Origin: Elymus sibiricus
Taxonomy: Eukaryota; Streptophyta; Magnoliopsida; Poales; Poaceae
DNA: 64,000 nucleotides
Direction: 5' to 3'
Assembly (NCBI GenBank): GCA_039707655.1
Contig: CM077666.1
Span: 282,213,166 to 282,277,165 of the forward strand
The notes under the pieces are model-generated. The model made no database searches. It saw only the letters and a list, made by a program, of their open reading frames with translations, and was not told the origin of the DNA. Below are positions 22,101 through 33,429 of this stretch, in pieces; the first letter of the stretch is position 1; each line of letters begins with the position of its first letter. The position numbers and the translations under genes are program-made.

Positions 22101-22428
22101 TATATGTGGATGACATATTGTTTATCAGAAATGATGTAGAATTTCTGGAAAGCATAAAGGGTTGTTTGAAAGGAGTTTTTCAAAGGAAGACCTGGAATGA
22201 AGCTACTTAAATATTGGGCATCAGGATCTATAGAGATAGATCAAGATGTCTGATAAGACTTTCAATGAGTACATACCTTGACAAGATTTTGAAAGAGTTC
22301 AAAATGGATCAGTCAAAGAAAGAGTTCTTGCCTGATTTGTAAGGTGTGGAGTTGAGTGAGACTCAAAGCTTGACCACGACAGAAGAAAGAGAAAGGATGA
22401 ATGTCATCCCCTATGCCTTATCCATAGA
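19181..22428 (+). pseudogene. Copia gag-pol of Angela type, decayed and truncated
   Basis: Domains appear in the normal Copia order. Gag starts near 19186 (LKDDGSNNAYWVRDLRIVL). A damaged zinc-knuckle region lies near 19880. Protease has its LDTGS site at about 20025-20039. The integrase zinc finger (LWHCRQGHIGVKHM, then CGPCLMGK) and core (IHVDVCGPMS, FLTFTDDLSRY, YDRGGEYV) span 20179-21000, and the integrase C-terminus is near 21046-21231. RT begins near 21500 and contains YVDDIL at 22103-22120. Stops and frameshifts are frequent in every domain. The frame ends at about 22420 where the deletion joins it to antisense sequence. Confidence 0.85.
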
Positions 22429-22429
22429 C

Positions 22430-23590
22430 TCAAAGCTTTGACCCGCTTGAGTTGTTCTTGGAGTAGTTGGGCCTTGTGTTTCTCTTGTTGCCCCAGAATT
22501 GCCTAGACGCTAGAGCCATATGCTCATGGTAAGCATATTTGTTGTCCTCAGGGCAACCCTCCTCTTCTTCTTCTTCTTCTTCCTCTTGACTGACCTTGGC
22601 CTTCAAAGCAAGGTTGGGAGATGATTTCTTTGACCGTTGCACATGAGCAAGAGCATTGTCTGCGATCGTGTTCAAGATGTTCATTGCAATAAATTCATCC
22701 AACACATTGCTGGAGAACAAGTTGTGAATATCCGGTCTTTGGCGGATGACGGCGGACATGGCCTTGTTGAAGGGCATGATGGCCTTCAAAAACTTACTCT
22801 TGATCCAGGTGTCATCCACATCCATGCTGTCATGATCTGAGAGGGCAACGGCAAGAGTAGTTACCCTCCTATAGAGCTTATGCGGTTCCTCATCTTCTAT
22901 CATTACAAACTCATCTGACTGATCAAGCACAACCTCATAGTTCGGCCGTTGAATGCTTGAGCTTCCCTTGTACATGGAGATAATGTGTTCCCAACACTAT
23001 TTAGCAACAGTGAAGGGATGCAGGTGAGGTAGGTCTTCGGTAGGAACTGCAGCTTGGAGTATGAACAAGGCGGAGGAATTTAGCTGTTTATCAGCCTCTT
23101 CTCTTGGAGTGAGGTTGCGTGGATCATAAGGATAGTATCCTTCTTCAATGACTCTCATGAGTTGAATTGAGTTGTGATCCAAATGAGACTTGATACGAAA
23201 AACCCAATTAGCAAAATCATTCTTAACAAGTTTAGGAGGAGGACCGAGATTAACTATATGAGGTGGGTGCACCGGTCCTCCATAGACCAAGGGAGGGGGA
23301 ACTGAGGCAAAGGTCCCCGACCCATTAATTCCTTGAGAATGAGTGTCCTTATCAGCACTAGCCCCCTCCTTACCAGAGTTGACATCTGATGTCGAGTTAG
23401 TGGGATTAGCCACTTGCACCGCATCGGTGGAAAGTTTAAGAGTATCAAGGAATTCTTTAAACATGGATTTGACCTCGGTCGTCATGGAGGATTTAAGTGA
23501 GGACATGGCCTTGTTTAAATCCTCACGAGAGACCGTGTTCACACCCATGGCCTCGGAGAGTTCAACCGGCTGGTCCACGTCGTTAACCAT
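22430..23590 (-). pseudogene. Copia gag (UBN2-type), one stop, truncated C-terminus
   Basis: The ATG at 23590 starts a single frame that runs to 22430, broken only by one TAG at 22997-22999 (VAK stop CWEHIISMYKG, where the family has a Gln). Motifs are DFANWVFRIKSHL, IIS-MYKGSSSIQ, LYRRVTTLAVAL and WIKSKFLKAIMPFNKAMS, typical of the gag capsid of plant Copia elements. A poly-Glu run near residues 330-340 comes from a (ttc)n tract at 22560-22590. The zinc knuckle expected after NNSSGSK is gone because of the deletion junction. Confidence 0.8.
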
Positions 23591-23621
23591 ACTTTTCGGG
23601 TGGTGAAACCCTTAATAAAGA

Positions 23622-23641
23622 GACGAGGCTCTGATACCAAT
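23622..23641 (-). other. Primer-binding site of antisense Copia
   Basis: The minus strand reads attggtatcagagcctcgtc directly after the LTR end (cctttca), the initiator tRNA-Met type used by Copia elements. Confidence 0.8.
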
Positions 23642-24951
23642 TGAAAGGATCGATATGGTTGACTAGAGGGGGTGAATAGGCAACTACCAGTTTTTAACTT
23701 TTCTTTAACAATTTATGCTTAGCAATAAATAGGTTGGCTAGATATGCAACTAGGTGAGCAACCTATATGATGCTAAACACAATAAACAACTCAAGCAAGC
23801 AAGATAAACAATGTAAGTAGCTTGCGAGAAGTAAAGGTAAGAAATAACCACAAGAGGAACCGATGGAGACGAGGATGTGTTACCGAAGTTCCATCCTGGT
23901 GAAGGGAAGTATGTCTCCGTTGGAGTAGTGTGGAGGCACAATGCTCCCCAATAATCCACTAGGGCCACCGTATTCTCCTCACGCCCTCACACAATGCGAG
24001 GTGCTGTGATTCCACTAGTGGTGCACTTGGAGGCGGCAGCTGGACCTTTACAAACAAGGTTGGGGCAATCTCCACAACTGAATTAGAGGCTCCCAACGAC
24101 ACCACGGAGCTTCACCGCAATGGATTATGGCTTCGAGGTGACCTCTTCCGTCTAGGGTGCTCAAACACCCAAGAGTAACAAGATCCGCAAGGGATTAGTG
24201 GGGGGGATCAAATTTCTCTTGGTGGAAGTGTAGATCGGGGCCCTCTCAACCAAACCCTAGAGTATCAACAAGTTTTGTTGGCTAGGGAGAGAGATCAGGC
24301 AAAAATGAGCTTTGGGCAACAATGGAGCTTGGGTAAGGATAAGAGGTGAGGCTTCTTGGGGAATAAGACCCCTTATATAGTGGGGAAGGGAATCTGCCCA
24401 TTACCCACCAACCAACCGCACTTCAGCAGTAGTACCTCTGGTTGGGGCGGTACTACCATCCCTACTACCGTTGCGGATGGGTGCTGGCACGGGGCACCAG
24501 ACACTCCCAGATATGTGTCTGATGCCTCGCGCGAGGTGCCCAGCCCCCCCTTCTTTCCCTAAGCGGTACTACCGCCGGCTGGGGCAGAAGTACCGGCTGC
24601 GCGGTACTACCGCTTCCCAGAATGGTACTACCACTGAGAGAAAGAAAGAGAGCAGGGCAAGGGCAGAGACTCCATGTTGCCGGGAAACAAATGGGGGTGT
24701 GAGTGTGTACGTGATGATTCCTCCCAACCTTTCTGACCGCGGAGCCCCTCTTAATAGTATGGATATTCCTACGACTTAAGTCCACCGACACTAAATTGTC
24801 AAAAAGACACCATCTTCTTTTTAGCTTCCTGAGGGGTAAGATAATCGTCTCGTGCCACCTTATATTCTCTGAAAGCTTAATGCACATGATTAGTCCGCAA
24901 ATGCGTCGTCATCAATCACCAAAACCATTAGGGTATAAATATGCCCTTATA
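23642..24951 (-). repeat. 5' LTR of the antisense Copia
   Basis: About 1310 bp. On the minus strand it ends cgatcctttca. Its start is set near 24951 (tataagggcatatttatacc, with TG apparently mutated to TA), so the outer edge is less certain. A TATA box lies at 24372-24380 (minus strand). The section 24430-24640 carries several ggtactaccgc/gcggtagtacc-type inverted motifs. Confidence 0.75.
24372..24380 (-). promoter_or_regulatory. TATA box in antisense Copia LTR
   Basis: The minus strand reads actatataaggggtc. The same box is in the duplicate copy near 29561. Confidence 0.55.
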
Positions 24952-26589
24952 GTTTGTCACTTGTATCCTTGATGGACACACCTATTTGAGAGATCCAAAA
25001 TTATGCTAAGATTTTTTAGAATTGCTCTTTATGCTTCACTTAAACTTTTTGATCTATAGAATTGCTCTAGTGCTTCACTTATATCTTTTTGAGCGCGGTG
25101 TGCTTGGAAACATTTTGAAGAAATCCTCTCATGCTTCACTTAGATTAATTTGAGAGTTAGTAACTTTTGACGAAATCCTCTCATGCTTCACTTATACTAT
25201 TTTGAGAGATGAAATTTCTATGCTTATGTGCTTCACTTAAATTTGTGTGAGCTTGTCAAACGCAATGGCAATATATGAAACTAGTCCAAAAGTGATAGAT
25301 ATCCAAGGGGATATAATAAAAACTTTCATGAAGATCATTGGACAAATTAAACTTGATTCCTAGTAATAGTTTTGAGACAAGATGATAGTAATATGTGAGT
25401 CATGTTAGTGAGTAATTATGCTTTAGTAAGAATATTGGTGTTAAGGTTTGTGATTCCCTATGCAAGTACGAAAGTCAATAGTTATGCAATGAAATTACAT
25501 CCTACTTATGGTGCATTATTCGGTGTTAGTTATGCTCAATTCTCGCTTATGTGAATTTTCATTTCTTGGTTGGTTGCTTCTTAATCTATTTGCTAGCCTC
25601 CACTTGCACTAAGTAGAAATACTACTTGTGCATCCAAAATCCTTAAACCCAGTTTTGCCTTATGAGTCCACCATACCTACCTATATGCCGTATTTCCATG
25701 CCGTTCTAAGCAAATTTGTATGTGCCATCTCTAATTTTCAAAATAAATTTCCTTTTTGTATGCTCGTACCGCTCATGAAACGGTAGGGGGTGTCCAATAT
25801 TTTTCCATGCTAGATGTGTTATTCTCAAGATGAGTGTTTATTCACTTGTCATTGCACGAGAGTACGGCGGTAATAGGGATGCCTAGTCCCGAAATGAAAA
25901 AATGAAAAAAAAATACTTTATGTTGTCAAATAATAAATTCCTTGGAAAGTGTTGGTATGGAAGGCAACTGTGGATATGACCAGCCATGGATTGTGAAATA
26001 ATGGTGGAAAAAGGAATAAACTTTACTTTATGTTTGGGAACCGACTATGATATATCTAGCATGGAAAGTATTGTGAACTACTTTGTCATTTTCGTTGACA
26101 AGAAAGGCATGTCACTCAAAATATTTTTCTCTCTCAATTTAAACTTTGAGCTCTGGCACCTCTACAAATCCCTACTTCCCTCTGCGAAGGGCCTATCTAT
26201 TTACTTTATGCAATTTTTATTTTTACTTTGAGTCTTCATCTTCTCTTATAAAGCACCAACTAGGGGGCACTATGATCATACTTGAGCATTGGGTATAGTT
26301 AATATTTGAGTGTGCTTCATGAATGGATCAATGATTGAGCATGATGGACTAGGGATAACTTTCTTTAGTTTTGATATTTTGAAAGACATGGTTGCTTGTT
26401 GGCATGGTTGAGTATTCAAGTCATTATGTCAAAACTAGACTATTACTTTGAACCATCTAAAAGTCCAAATGTCCATGCTACAAAAGAAAAAGAATATGTG
26501 ATGAACATGTTAGGCAGCATTACACATCAAAAATTCTGTTTTTATCATTTACCTACTCGAGGACGAGTAGGAATTAAGCTTGGGGATGC
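24952..26589 (+). other. 3' non-coding part of the Athila-like element
   Basis: Non-coding. Near 25050-25240 the phrase tgcttcactta recurs every 50-70 bases with atcctctca. Downstream is the common Athila 3' region, ending in aattaagcttggggatgc just before the LTR (polypurine tract about 26572-26589). The 81-codon frame at 25986-26231 is not convincing. Confidence 0.7.
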
Positions 26590-27829
26590 TAATACGTCCC
26601 CAACGTATCTATAATTTTTGCTTGTTCCATGTTGTTATATTATCATTCTTGGATATTTTGCAATCATTTTATAGCAGCTTTATATCATTTTTTGGGACTA
26701 ACCTATTGACATAGTGCCAAAGTGGCAGTTGCTGTTTTTGATTTTTTTTACTTTGCAGAATATCAATACCAAACGGAGTCCAATCGCGACGAAACTTTTT
26801 GGAGATTTTTTTGGGCCAGAAGACATCCAATGGGCCAAAGAATTGCAGAGGGGAGGGTCGAGGAGACCACAACCCACCAGGGCGCGCCAGAGGCCCCGGG
26901 CGTGCCCTGATGGGTTGTGCCCTCCTCGGGACCCCTCTCCACCGCCTCTGATGCCTATCAATTCCCAAATATTCCAGAAACCCTAAGGGAGTCGACGAAA
27001 AACACATCTAGTGGCCGCAAGTTCCAGAACCTCGAGATCCAATCTAACACCATCAAGAAGGGGTTCATCATCCTCATTGGTGCCTCTCCGATGATGCGTG
27101 AGTAGTCCACCATAGACCTACGGGTTCGTAGGTAGTAGCTAGATGGCTTCCTCTCTCTCTTTTGATTCTCAATACAATGGTCTCTTGGTGATCTATTTGA
27201 TGTAAACTTTTGCGGTGTGTTTGTTGGGATCCAAAGAATTTTGAGTTCTTGATCAGTTTCTATCCATGAATATTATTTGAGTCTTCTTTGATCTCTTATA
27301 TGCATGATTACTTATAGCCTCGTATTTCTTCTTTGAATCTTTGGTTTAGTTATGCCAACTAGATCGATTTTTCTTGCCATGGGAAGAGGTGCTTTGTGAT
27401 GGGTTCGATCTTGCGGTGTCCTCTCCCAGTGACACAAGGGGCAGCGAGGCACGCATGTATCATTGCTATTAAGGATAACAAGATGGGGTCTATTCCTACA
27501 TGAATAGATCTTGTCTACATCATGTCACCGTTCTTATTGCATTACTCCATTTTTTCATGAACTTAATACACTAGATGCATGCTAGATAGCGGTCGATGTG
27601 TGGAGTAATAGTAGTAGATGCAGAATCATTACGGTCTACTAATCTTGGACGTGATGCCTATACAATGATCATCGCCTTGGATATCGTCATGATTATTTGA
27701 TCTTCTATCAATTTCCCAACAGTAATTTGTTCACCCACCGTGTGCTATACTCATGCGAGAAGCCACTAGTGAAACCTATGGCCCCGGGTCTACTTTTCCA
27801 ACATATTGCTTTCCGATCTATATTTTTGC
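26590..27829 (+). repeat. Athila-like LTR, truncated by the tandem duplication junction
   Basis: It begins taatacgtccccaacgtatc (family TGATACGT) and is near-identical to 31780-33018. At 27829 it passes directly into Copia gag sequence of the second duplication copy. Confidence 0.88.
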
Positions 27830-28779
27830 ACATGAGCAAGAGCATTGTCTGCGATCGTGTTCAAGATGTTCATTGCAATAAATTCATCCAACACATTGCT
27901 GGAGAACAAGTTGTGAATATCCGGTCTTTGGCGGATGACGGCGGACATGGCCTTGTTGAAGGGCATGATGGCCTTCAAAAACTTACTCTTGATCCAGGTG
28001 TCATCCACATCCATGCTGTCATGATCTGAGAGGGCAACGGCAAGAGTAGTTACCCTCCTATAGAGCTTATGCGGTTCCTCATCTTCTATCATTACAAACT
28101 CATCTGACTGATCAAGCACAACCTCATAGTTCGGCCGTTGAATGCTTGAGCTTCCCTTGTACATGGAGATAATGTGTTCCCAACACTATTTAGCAACAGT
28201 GAAGGGATGCAGGTGAGGTAGGTCTTCGGTAGGAACTGCAGCTTGGAGTATGAACAAGGCGGAGGAATTTAGCTGTTTATCAGCCTCTTCTCTTGGAGTG
28301 AGGTTGCGTGGATCATAAGGATAGTATCCTTCTTCAATGACTCTCATGAGTTGAATTGAGTTGTGATCCAAATGAGACTTGATACGAAAAACCCAATTAG
28401 CAAAATCATTCTTAACAAGTTTAGGAGGAGGACCGAGATTAACTATATGAGGTGGGTGCACCGGTCCTCCATAGACCAAGGGAGGGGGAACTGAGGCAAA
28501 GGTCCCCGACCCATTAATTCCTTGAGAATGAGTGTCCTTATCAGCACTAGCCCCCTCCTTACCAGAGTTGACATCTGATGTCGAGTTAGTGGGATTAGCC
28601 ACTTGCACCGCATCGGTGGAAAGTTTAAGAGTATCAAGGAATTCTTTAAACATGGATTTGACCTCGGTCGTCATGGAGGATTTAAGTGAGGACATGGCCT
28701 TGTTTAAATCCTCACGAGAGACCGTGTTCACACCCATGGCCTCGGAGAGTTCAACCGGCTGGTCCACGTCGTTAACCAT
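27830..28779 (-). pseudogene. Duplicate of the Copia gag N-terminal part
   Basis: Same frame as 22641-23590, with the ATG at 28779 and the same TAG at 28186-28188. It ends sooner because the duplication breakpoint cuts gag. The last residues (KYRSESNMLEK) are read from LTR sequence. Confidence 0.85.
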
Positions 28780-28830
28780 ACTTTTCGGGTGGTGAAACCC
28801 TTAATAAAGAGACGAGGCTCTGATACCAAT

Positions 28831-30140
28831 TGAAAGGATCGATATGGTTGACTAGAGGGGGTGAATAGGCAACTACCAGTTTTTAACTTTTCTTTAACAA
28901 TTTATGCTTAGCAATAAATAGGTTGGCTAGATATGCAACTAGGTGAGCAACCTATATGATGCTAAACACAATAAACAACTCAAGCAAGCAAGATAAACAA
29001 TGTAAGTAGCTTGCGAGAAGTAAAGGTAAGAAATAACCACAAGAGGAACCGATGGAGACGAGGATGTGTTACCGAAGTTCCATCCTGGTGAAGGGAAGTA
29101 TGTCTCCGTTGGAGTAGTGTGGAGGCACAATGCTCCCCAAGAATCCACTAGGGCCACCGTATTCTCCTCACGCCCTCACACAATGCGAGGTGCTGTGATT
29201 CCACTAGTGGTGCACTTGGAGGCGGCAGCTGGACCTTTACAAACAAGGTTGGGGCAATCTCCACAACTGAATTAGAGGCTCCCAACGACACCACGGAGCT
29301 TCACCGCAATGGATTATGGCTTCGAGGTGACCTCTTCCGTCTAGGGTGCTCAAACACCCAAGAGTAACAAGATCCGCAAGGGATTAGTGGGGGGGATCAA
29401 ATTTCTCTTGGTGGAAGTGTAGATCGGGGCCCTCTCAACCAAACCCTAGAGTATCAACAAGTTTTGTTGGCTAGGGAGAGAGATCAGGCAAAAATGAGCT
29501 TTGGGCAACAATGGAGCTTGGGTAAGGATAAGAGGTGAGGCTTCTTGGGGAATAAGACCCCTTATATAGTGGGGAAGGGAATCTGCCCATTACCCACCAA
29601 CCAACCGCACTTCAGCAGTAGTACCTCTGGTTGGGGCGGTACTACCATCCCTACTACCGTTGCGGATGGGTGCTGGCGCGGGGCACCAGACACTCCCAGA
29701 TATGTGTCTGATGCCTCGCGCGAGGTGCCCAGCCCCCCCTTCTTTCCCTAAGCGGTACTACCGCCGGCTGGGGCAGAAGTACCGGCTGCGCGGTACTACC
29801 GCTTCCCAGAATGGTACTACCACTGAGAGAAAGAAAGAGAGCAGGGCAAGGGCAGAGACTCCATGTTGCCGGGAAACAAATGGGGGTGTGAGTGTGTACG
29901 TGATGATTCCTCCCAACCTTTCTGACCGCGGAGCCCCTCTTAATAGTATGGATATTCCTACGACTTAAGTCCACCGACACTAAATTGTCAAAAAGACACC
30001 ATCTTCTTTTTAGCTTCCTGAGGGGTAAGATAATCGTCTCGTGCCACCTTATATTCTCTGAAAGCTTAATGCACATGATTAGTCCGCAAATGCGTCGTCA
30101 TCAATCACCAAAACCATTAGGGTATAAATATGCCCTTATA
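28831..30140 (-). repeat. Duplicate of the antisense Copia LTR
   Basis: Near-identical to 23642-24951, with two base differences seen (23952 and 24488 against their counterparts). Confidence 0.85.
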
Positions 30141-31779
30141 GTTTGTCACTTGTATCCTTGATGGACACACCTATTTGAGAGATCCAAAATTATGCTAAGA
30201 TTTTTTAGAATTGCTCTTTATGCTTCACTTAAACTTTTTGATCTATAGAATTGCTCTAGTGCTTCACTTATATCTTTTTGAGCGCGGTGTGCTTGGAAAC
30301 ATTTTGAAGAAATCCTCTCATGCTTCACTTAGATTAATTTGAGAGTTAGTAACTTTTGACGAAATCCTCTCATGCTTCACTTATACTATTTTGAGAGATG
30401 AAATTTCTATGCTTATGTGCTTCACTTAAATTTGTGTGAGCTTGTCAAACGCAATGGCAATATATGAAACTAGTCCAAAAGTGATAGATATCCAAGGGGA
30501 TATAATAAAAACTTTCATGAAGATCATTGGACAAATTAAACTTGATTCCTAGTAATAGTTTTGAGACAAGATGATAGTAATATGTGAGTCATGTTAGTGA
30601 GTAATTATGCTTTAGTAAGAATATTGGTGTTAAGGTTTGTGATTCCCTATGCAAGTACGAAAGTCAATAGTTATGCAATGAAATTACATCCTACTTATGG
30701 TGCATTATTCGGTGTTAGTTATGCTCAATTCTCGCTTATGTGAATTTTCATTTCTTGGTTGGTTGCTTCTTAATCTATTTGCTAGCCTCCACTTGCACTA
30801 AGTAGAAATACTACTTGTGCATCCAAAATCCTTAAACCCAGTTTTGCCTTATGAGTCCACCATACCTACCTATATGCCGTATTTCCATGCCGTTCTAAGC
30901 AAATTTGTATGTGCCATCTCTAATTTTCAAAATAAATTTCCTTTTTGTATGCTCGTACCGCTCATGAAACGGTAGGGGGTGTCCAATATTTTTCCATGCT
31001 AGATGTGTTATTCTCAAGATGAGTGTTTATTCACTTGTCATTGCACGAGAGTACGGCGGTAATAGGGATGCCTAGTCCCGAAATGAAAAAATGAAAAAAA
31101 AAATACTTTATGTTGTCAAATAATAAATTCCTTGGAAAGTGTTGGTATGGAAGGCAACTGTGGATATGACCAGCCATGGATTGTGAAATAATGGTGGAAA
31201 AAGGAATAAACTTTACTTTATGTTTGGGAACCGACTATGATATATCTAGCATGGAAAGTATTGTGAACTACTTTGTCATTTTCGTTGACAAGAAAGGCAT
31301 GTCACTCAAAATATTTTTCTCTCTCAATTTAAACTTTGAGCTCTGGCACCTCTACAAATCCCTACTTCCCTCTGCGAAGGGCCTATCTATTTACTTTATG
31401 CAATTTTTATTTTTACTTTGAGTCTTCATCTTCTCTTATAAAGCACCAACTAGGGGGCACTATGATCATACTTGAGCATTGGGTATAGTTAATATTTGAG
31501 TGTGCTTCATGAATGGATCAATGATTGAGCATGATGGACTAGGGATAACTTTCTTTAGTTTTGATATTTTGAAAGACATGGTTGCTTGTTGGCATGGTTG
31601 AGTATTCAAGTCATTATGTCAAAACTAGACTATTACTTTGAACCATCTAAAAGTCCAAATGTCCATGCTACAAAAGAAAAAGAATATGTGATGAACATGT
31701 TAGGCAGCATTACACATCAAAAATTCTGTTTTTATCATTTACCTACTCGAGGACGAGTAGGAATTAAGCTTGGGGATGC
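30141..31779 (+). other. Duplicate of the Athila 3' non-coding part
   Basis: Same content as 24952-26589, with one extra A in the A-run near 31090. Confidence 0.8.
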
Positions 31780-33350
31780 TAATACGTCCCCAACGTATCT
31801 ATAATTTTTGCTTGTTCCATGTTGTTATATTATCATTCTTGGATATTTTGCAATCATTTTATAGCAGCTTTATATCATTTTTTGGGACTAACCTATTGAC
31901 ATAGTGCCAAAGTGGCAGTTGCTGTTTTTGATTTTTTTTACTTTGCAGAATATCAATACCAAACGGAGTCCAATCGCGACGAAACTTTTTGGAGATTTTT
32001 TTGGGCCAGAAGACATCCAATGGGCCAAAGAATTGTAGAGGGGAGGGTCGAGGAGACCACAACCCACCAGGGCGCGCCAGAGGCCCCGGGCGTGCCCTGA
32101 TGGGTTGTGCCCTCCTCGGGACCCCTCTCCACCGCCTCTGATGCCTATCAATTCCCAAATATTCCAGAAACCCTAAGGGAGTCGACGAAAATCACATCTA
32201 GTGGCCGCAAGTTCTAGAACCTCGAGATCCAATCTAACACCATCAAGAAGGGGTTCATCATCCTCATTGGTGCCTCTCCGATGATGCGTGAGTAGTCCAC
32301 CATAGACCTACGGGTTCGTAGGTAGTAGCTAGATGGCTTCCTCTCTCTCTTTTGATTCTCAATACAATGGTCTCTTGGTGATCTATTTGATGTAAACTTT
32401 TGCGGTGTGTTTGTTGGGATCCAATGAATTTTGAGTTCTTGATCAGTTTCTATCCATGAATATTATTTGAGTCTTCTTTGATCTCTTATATGCATGATTA
32501 CTTATAGCCTCGTATTTCTTCTTTGAATCTTTGGTTTAGTTATGCCAACTAGATCGATTTTTCTTGCCATGGGAAGAGGTGCTTTGTGATGGGTTCGATC
32601 TTGCGGTGTCCTCTCCCAGTGACACAAGGGGCAGCGAGGCACGCATGTATCATTGCTATTAAGGATAACAAGATGGGGTCTATTCCTACATGAATAGATC
32701 TTGTCTACATCATGTCACCGTTCTTATTGCATTACTCCATTTTTTCATGAACTTAATACACTAGATGCATGCTAGATAGCGGTCGATGTGTGGAGTAATA
32801 GTAGTAGATGCAGAATCATTACGGTCTACTAATCTTGGACGTGATGCCTATACAATGATCATCGCCTTGGATATCGTCATGATTATTTGATCTTCTATCA
32901 ATTTCCCAACAGTAATTTGTTCACCCACCGTGTGCTATACTCATGCGAGAAGCCACTAGTGAAACCTACGGCCCCGGGTCTACTTTTCCAACATATTGCT
33001 TTCCGATCTATATTTTTGCCGCTTTTGTTTTCAGATCTATTATTCCAAAAACCCAAAAATACATTGCCGCACTTTTTATTTGCCCTTTTTATTTTGTGTT
33101 CTTGAGAGATCTATATCTCCAATCTATCACTACCTAATCTATCTTTTTACCGTAGAGAGATTGACAACCTCTCTTTCGCGTCGGGTTGCAAGTATTTGTT
33201 CTTTGTGTGCAGGTGCTGTTTACGTAGTGGTGGTGATCCTCCTACTGGTTTGATACCTTGGTTTCATAACTGAGGGAAATACTTACCGTCGCTGTGCTGC
33301 ATCATTCCTTCCTCTTTGGGGAAATACCGACGCAGTCTCAAGCCATGTCA
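31780..33350 (+). repeat. Complete 3' LTR of the plus-strand Athila-like element
   Basis: 1571 bp, from taatacgtccccaacg to ctcaagccatgtca. The bases atccc at 33351-33355 may be a target copy, but the other side is outside the window. Compared with 14116-14606 the shared part differs at many positions, so the element is fairly old. Confidence 0.82.
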
Positions 33351-33429
33351 ATCCCCTCACGGAAGCCGTCCAAGAGATAGATCCGGTAGACGCCGCATCC
33401 AACCCCGTCTGTGCCACCTCGAGCAACTA

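Larger units (their letters stand above)
16046..22428 (+). mobile_element. Angela/WIS/BARE1-type Copia element, 3' half deleted
   Basis: The LTR starts TGTTGGAAATATGCCCTAGA, the signature of this abundant Triticeae Copia group. After the LTR come a tRNA-iMet-type primer-binding site, gag, protease, integrase and RT pieces, all with many stops. The sequence stops resembling Angela just after the segment that encodes ERERMNVIPYA in RT. The rest of RT, RNase H and the 3' LTR are missing. At that point the sequence passes into an antisense Copia gag. Confidence 0.88.
22429..24951 (-). mobile_element. Copia element, minus strand, 5' half only
   Basis: On the minus strand: LTR (24951-23642), a primer-binding site (attggtatcagagcctcgtc), then gag. 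Everything after gag residue about 375 (protease, integrase, RT, RNase H, 3' LTR) is missing, removed by the deletion that fused it to Angela. On the right it abuts Athila 3' sequence, into which it was presumably inserted. Confidence 0.82.
22641..27829 (+). repeat. Tandem segmental duplication, copy 1 (5189 bp)
   Basis: The segment from acatgagcaagagc to ctatatttttgc is repeated directly at 27830-33018. By eye I count seven substitutions and one A-run length change over the unit. It covers part of the Copia gag, the Copia LTR, the Athila 3' internal part and most of an Athila LTR. Both boundaries share the bases ttgc. Confidence 0.92.
27830..33018 (+). repeat. Tandem segmental duplication, copy 2
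   Basis: Direct repeat of 22641-27829, offset 5189 (5190 after an A-run in the middle). It continues at its right end into the native LTR sequence, so the unit was copied in place and not inserted from elsewhere. Confidence 0.92.
14116..33350 (+). mobile_element. Athila-like Gypsy element, plus strand, heavily interrupted
   Basis: Pieces in order are the 3' part of a 5' LTR (14116-14606), a primer-binding site, gag (14864-16031), an Angela insertion, an antisense Copia insertion, the 3' non-coding part (24952-26589), a polypurine tract and the 3' LTR. The element's own protease, RT and integrase are missing, lost with the deletion that joined Angela to the antisense Copia. A 5.19 kb tandem duplication then doubled the 3' part, so a truncated LTR copy (26590-27829) precedes the complete one (31780-33350). 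Confidence 0.75.

Noticed and set aside
22560..22590. Poly-glutamate run as a functional acidic domain
   Set aside because: It is a (ttc)n microsatellite within a Copia gag, variable by slippage.
24471..24887. Frames of 102 and 140 codons (and their duplicates at 29654-30076)
   Set aside because: They lie within the antisense Copia LTR. Identity in both copies reflects the recent duplication and not selection.
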